From Sapria himalayana (lineage: Eukaryota; Streptophyta; Magnoliopsida; Malpighiales; Rafflesiaceae): 64,000 nucleotides of DNA. The stretch lies in the NCBI GenBank assembly GCA_029783825.1, contig JAREIK010001716.1, positions 48,501 to 112,500 on the forward strand, read 5' to 3'. The notes below the pieces were generated by a model. The model was not told the origin of the DNA, searched no databases, and saw only the letters and a program-made list of their open reading frames with translations. How positions within the stretch are numbered: the first letter of the stretch is position 1; the number at the start of each line of letters is the position of its first letter. Shown here in pieces: positions 60,240 to 64,000 of the stretch. The position numbers were made by a program, and so were the translations under genes.

Positions 60240-61332
60240 ATGTTGAATCTTGTGGAATTGGAATTTGTGGCTCTTGATATCACAAGAAAAAATTTCTTGT
60301 CATGGATACTAGATACTGAAATCCATCAAGATGCAAATGGTCTTGGAGATACAATTAAAGAAAAGAACACAATATCCATTCAAGAAAAAGCCAAGCGATG
60401 ATTTTTCTTCTTCGTCACCTTCATGAAGGATTGAAAATTGAATACCTCACCGTAAAGGTTCCACTTGTTATGTGGACAGTTTGAAGGAAAGACATAAATA
60501 TTAGAGAATAGAAATTCTCCCAAAAGCTCACTATGAATAGATGCATTTGAGACTATAATATTTTAAATCTACTAGTGAGTATAACTCAACAATATTTAGA
60601 ATCAGTTCTCAAATACAGTTATGTGGAGAAAAAAAAATTACTAATGAGTATATGTTGGAGAAAACATTCTCCACTTTTCATGCATTCACTGTGTTCATGC
60701 AGCAGCAATATCATGAAAAAGGCTTTAAAAAATATTCTGAATTGAGTTCATGTCTTCCTGTTGCAGGACAAAACAATGAGCTTTTGATGAATAATCATGA
60801 GGCTCGTCCAATTAGTTCGGCTCCATTTCCAAAAGTGAATGCGACAACATATCACCCTTATAATGGACAAAGTTGAGGTTGTAGTCGTACATGGTAATGG
60901 TCATAATCGGGGTTGTGGATGTGGACGAGGATGTGGTCACAATAGTTATAATTATGATCGGCAACCCAAGAATGTGTTAGAATATCAAAATGAAAAGAAT
61001 ATTGAAAAGTATAACAAAAGTAGTAAAAATATCAAAAATGTTACAATTTATACTATCGTTGTGGCATGAAAGACCATTGGTCACTTACATGTCGTACACC
61101 AAAATATTGGATTGATCTCTACCAAGAATCACTGAAAAATAAAGATAAAAAATTAGTAAAGACTAATTTTATTTCTAAGAATGAGAGTATTGATAATGAT
61201 ATTTATGATATGACTCATCAGGATATTGTTGATTTCTTTATTCAGCCTGAAGCGAATATTAAACACTTGTTTGGTGATGAAAATCTCCAAAAAAAAAAAT
61301 TTTTCTCGTTTATATTTATGTATTTGTGTTAA
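60240..61332 (+). pseudogene. Ty1-copia gag remnant (copia-4)
   Basis: Gag of a widespread plant Ty1-copia family. It opens at ATG 60240 with LVELEFVALDITRKNFLSW, then DANGLGDTIKEKN, continuing in other frames to MLEKTFSTFHAFTVFMQQQY and AGQNNELLMNNHEARP (60652-60876). A basic/glycine-rich linker (GHNRGCGCGRGCGHN in one frame) precedes the zinc knuckle YYRCGMKDHWSLTC (about 61040-61090), where the first Cys of CX2CX4HX4C is Tyr. It ends with THQDIVDFFIQPEANIKHL and LFGDEN (61210-61290). At least four frame changes and several stops. Confidence 0.88.
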
Positions 61333-61784
61333 CTATTATGAAAGTCATCATACTACTGAATAATGAAAGTTATGTTTGTTGTGTTATTTTATGATTTTCA
61401 TATTATATATCTTGTTTCTCATGAAGAATATGGAAACTCATTTAGTGGGATCCTCAATCAGTGACAAAGAGAAGTATCTCACAAATAGTGCATCAATGCA
61501 TATTATACACAAGGATAAATTTTTTTTAATAATGCAAGGATTAGATGTTTGAGTAGTGCAAAATTGATTGAGGGCTCTAGAAGAATTAATATATTATTAC
61601 CCTGGAAACAAAAAATCATATTGATGATACATTATATTGTACAAAGTCTCAAAGAAATTTATTAAGTTTTAAAGATATTCGATGAAATGGTTATCATATT
61701 GAGACTATGAATGAAGACAGCACTGAGTATTTATAAATTACCAACATTGTCTCGGGTAAGAAAAATATATTGAAAAAATTACCT
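61333..61784 (+). pseudogene. Copia-4 protease region and start of GAG-pre-integrase
   Basis: Plus strand. TNSASMHIIHKDK (about 61475-61515) corresponds to the active-site block D-S-A-(T) of this family; the catalytic Asp codon is now Asn (AAT). Later YCTKSQRNLLSFKDIR and NGYHIETMNED (61635-61715) lead into ITNIVSGKKNILKKLP (61737-61784). Stops in all frames. Homology stops abruptly at 61784, where the zinc-binding and core integrase should follow. Confidence 0.85.
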
Positions 61785-62070
61785 CAGCGGCAGGAGCTGA
61801 GCCTCGAACGTGAAAAAATTCATGGTGGCACGGCAGTGTGGTGTCGAAACCCTAATTTTTTTTTAAATTAGGATTTTTTGCCTAACCAAAACAAGGCCAA
61901 ACGTGATGGATTGTGCAACTGGCCCATGCCGGGCTGACCTCCACAGAACCATGCTGAGCCAGACACGGCTCGGTACAGTAATCATGTCGTGCATGGCCCA
62001 TCACGTTAGCACGGTCGAACCGGCTAAAACCATGTCGGGACAACCCAGCACTGCCCATTTGATACCTCTA
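61785..62070. mobile_element. hAT element fragment replacing the copia-4 integrase core
   Basis: The right end CCATTTGATACCTCTA at 62070 is the hAT-family terminus seen in H1, H2 and H4. The interior has GGCACGG, GCCGGGCTGACC and CACGGCTCGG words, GC-rich as in H2. No matching left terminus or 8-bp duplication of AATGCACC was found, so a deletion probably removed the left end together with the integrase core. Copia coding resumes at 62071. Confidence 0.65.
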
Positions 62071-64000
62071 AATGCACCAGCACTAATTCGTATTAGACCA
62101 ATAAATTATCATGAGTTCTCTCCTTTACAATTGGTTTTTGGTTGAGAATTAGATACTTCCCATCTATGGATTTTTGGGTGTGTGATATATGTTCAGATTA
62201 CTCCACCTCAACGTACTAAGATGGGTCTCCAAATAAGATTATGAATGCATGTTGGATATGAGTCTCCAATGATAATCAAATATTTAGAGCCAACAACTAG
62301 AGATTTATTTATGTCTCGTTTTGCTGATTGTCATTTTAATGAATTAGATTTTCTAACTTTAAAGAAAAAAAATAAACAGTTGGAAAAAACTATTAGTTGG
62401 AATCAATTGTCATTGTCTCATCTTGACCCTCGCACAAAGAAATATGAATTGGAAGTTCAAAATATTATTTATTTGCAAAATTTAGCAAATTAATTGCCAG
62501 ATGTATTTACTAATCCGAGAGAGTAACTATATCTTACTTACCAGCTGTTAATGCTCCAAATAGAATTGATGTTCTTGTAAGACAATCTACTGCTAATGAA
62601 CCTAAAGCATCAATGAATAATTGTCAACCAGTTGGTTCCAACAATAAAATCCTCAAAAAAGAAAAGGATCAAATTGAGGAATTGATGGCTCTAGAAGAAT
62701 CCCCAGTTGTAATTCTAGAAGAAATTCAGGAACCTAAAACTTGTGACAATCAAAAGATCTCAATAAACTATGTCGCAACTAGCCAAAGGTGGAATCAAAA
62801 TAAAATCAACGTCAATAAATATTTTCCTATAATGTGATGCTCAACATTGTTAATGATAATAAGGACCTTGATCCAAAGTCTATCGAGGAATATAGATAGA
62901 AAGATGATTGGCCAGAATGGATAGATGCAATTGAAGCATAATTGAATTCTTTTTCAAAACATGAAGTTTTTGATCCTATTGTATGTACACCTGATGGTGT
63001 CAAACCTATAGAATACAAATAGGTTTTTGTATGAAAATGAGATGCGACAAATAAAGTTATCAAATATAAGCCATGATTAGTTGCACATGGATTCTCTCAA
63101 AGACTTGGGATTGTTTATGAAAGATGTATTCACATGTAGTGGATGCAACTATATTTCGATATTTAATTTGTCTGGCAATACATGAAAAACTTAGTATGTG
63201 TTTAATAGATGTAGTTATGGCTTATTTATATGGACCACTTGACAGTGACATTTACATGAAAATTCCAGAAGAATTAAAATTACATGCAACACATAATTCA
63301 GGTCCTCGAGAACTTTACTCGATAAAATTATGCATATATCTATATGAGTTGAAACAATCTGAACGCATGTAGTATGATCATTTTAGTGAATATTTATTAT
63401 AGAAATGATATAAGAATGATACACTTTGCCCATGTGTATTTATTAAGAGATCTGAATCTAAGTTCATTATAATTACAGTTTATGTTGTTGACCTAAATAT
63501 AATCCGATCATTGAATGAGCTTTCAGAAGCAGTAGACAACTTAAAGAAAGAATTTGAGATGAAAAATCTTGGAGAAACAAAATTTTGCCTTGGTTTGCAG
63601 ATTGAACACTTAGAGGATGGAATTTTTGTTCATCAATCATCTTATATATCAAATGTGTTGAAATTATTTTATTTGGATAATGCTCATCCATTGAGCACTC
63701 TAATGGTTGTAAGGTCATTAGAGGTGAATAAAGATTCTTTCCAACCTCAAATAGATGATGAAGCTTCTTAGTAATGAATTACAATATCTTAGTGCTATTG
63801 GAGCACTAATGTATCTTTCAAGACATACATGACATGATATATCAATTTCTATAAATTTGTTAGCAAGCTATAATTCTTGTCCAACAAGTTAAAAATGATG
63901 AATAATAAATGTATCAAATTTAAGAATGCTATGTAAATTGCAGTATAGAATAAATTAGTAACAAACAAGTTAAAATACAGCATCATTAGAGAAGAAGGTA
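62071..64000 (+). pseudogene. Copia-4 integrase tail and reverse transcriptase, running off the window
   Basis: Plus strand. Integrase tail: LIRIRPINYHEFSPLQLVFG (62080-62142), TPPQRTKMGLQ, MHVGYESPMIIKYLEPTTRD (62245-62304), FADCHFNELDF, LSLSHLDPRTKKYELEVQNI (62410-62470). Reverse transcriptase: DVVMAYLYGPLDSDIYMKIP (63210-63268), LYSIKLCIYLYELKQSERM, then ITVYVVDLN where YVDD has become YVVD (about 63480), FEMKNLGETKFCLGLQIEHL (63552-63610), DGIFVHQSSYISNVLK and HPLSTLMVVRSLEV. RNase H is reached only as far as ISISINLLASYNSCPTS (about 63840-63890); beyond that no clear match. Many stops and frameshifts. Confidence 0.9.

Overview
The window is AT-rich plant nuclear DNA with no rRNA, tRNA or convincing intact host gene. 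The transposon families are those of a flowering plant: TNP2-type CACTA, Ac-type hAT with 8-bp target duplications, PIF/Harbinger-like MITEs with TTA/TAA target sites, Ty1-copia of several lineages, an Athila/Tat-like Ty3-gypsy family and a plant L1-type LINE. I cannot name the species. Every transposon gene seen carries stops, frameshifts or lost catalytic residues, so this is a graveyard of nested mobile elements in gene-poor DNA. Nearly all open frames are antisense shadows, repeat artefacts or pieces of broken transposon genes.

Layout. 1-2.1 kb: nothing recognised. 2.1-4.1 kb: CACTA transposase pseudogene (minus) with a recognisable intron, followed by a non-autonomous hAT element with a perfect 8-bp duplication. 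5.8-6.5 kb: 231-bp tandem repeat. 8.65-8.89 kb: 27-bp minisatellite abutting a copia 3' LTR; that copia runs on the minus strand to 12.74 kb. 12.74-13.95 kb: two MITEs sharing one TAA; a third MITE lies at 16.5 kb. 16.96-21.12 kb: a gypsy LTR plus 1.9 kb of flank, duplicated at 35.34-39.48 kb. 21.1-24.2 kb: LINE (minus). 24.2-26.9 kb: Tork/Tnt1-like copia (minus). 28.4-34.6 kb: gag-protease-only gypsy element A. 34.6-37.6 kb: leader, primer-binding site and LTR of another gypsy member. 40.3-40.97 kb: microsatellites. 41-43.4 kb: gypsy LTR carrying a 427-bp hAT MITE. 43.4-45.36 kb: hAT transposase pseudogene, broken by a CACTA terminus (45.37-46.5 kb). 47-52 kb: gypsy element B, also gag-protease only. 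52-54.9 kb: third copia (minus). 55.3-58.2 kb: second hAT transposase pseudogene, itself split by a hAT MITE. 58.6-59.3 kb: GAGCTC-rich array. 59.8-64 kb: fourth copia (plus), with a hAT fragment replacing its integrase core and running off the window.

The most notable signal is one gypsy LTR family that recurs at least seven times and whose two gag-bearing copies both lack RT, RNase H and integrase while keeping gag, protease and a 3' tail. That suggests a non-autonomous lineage mobilised in trans. Transition-type decay (TGG to stop, GAT to AAT, a primer site altered only by transitions) points to long cytosine methylation.
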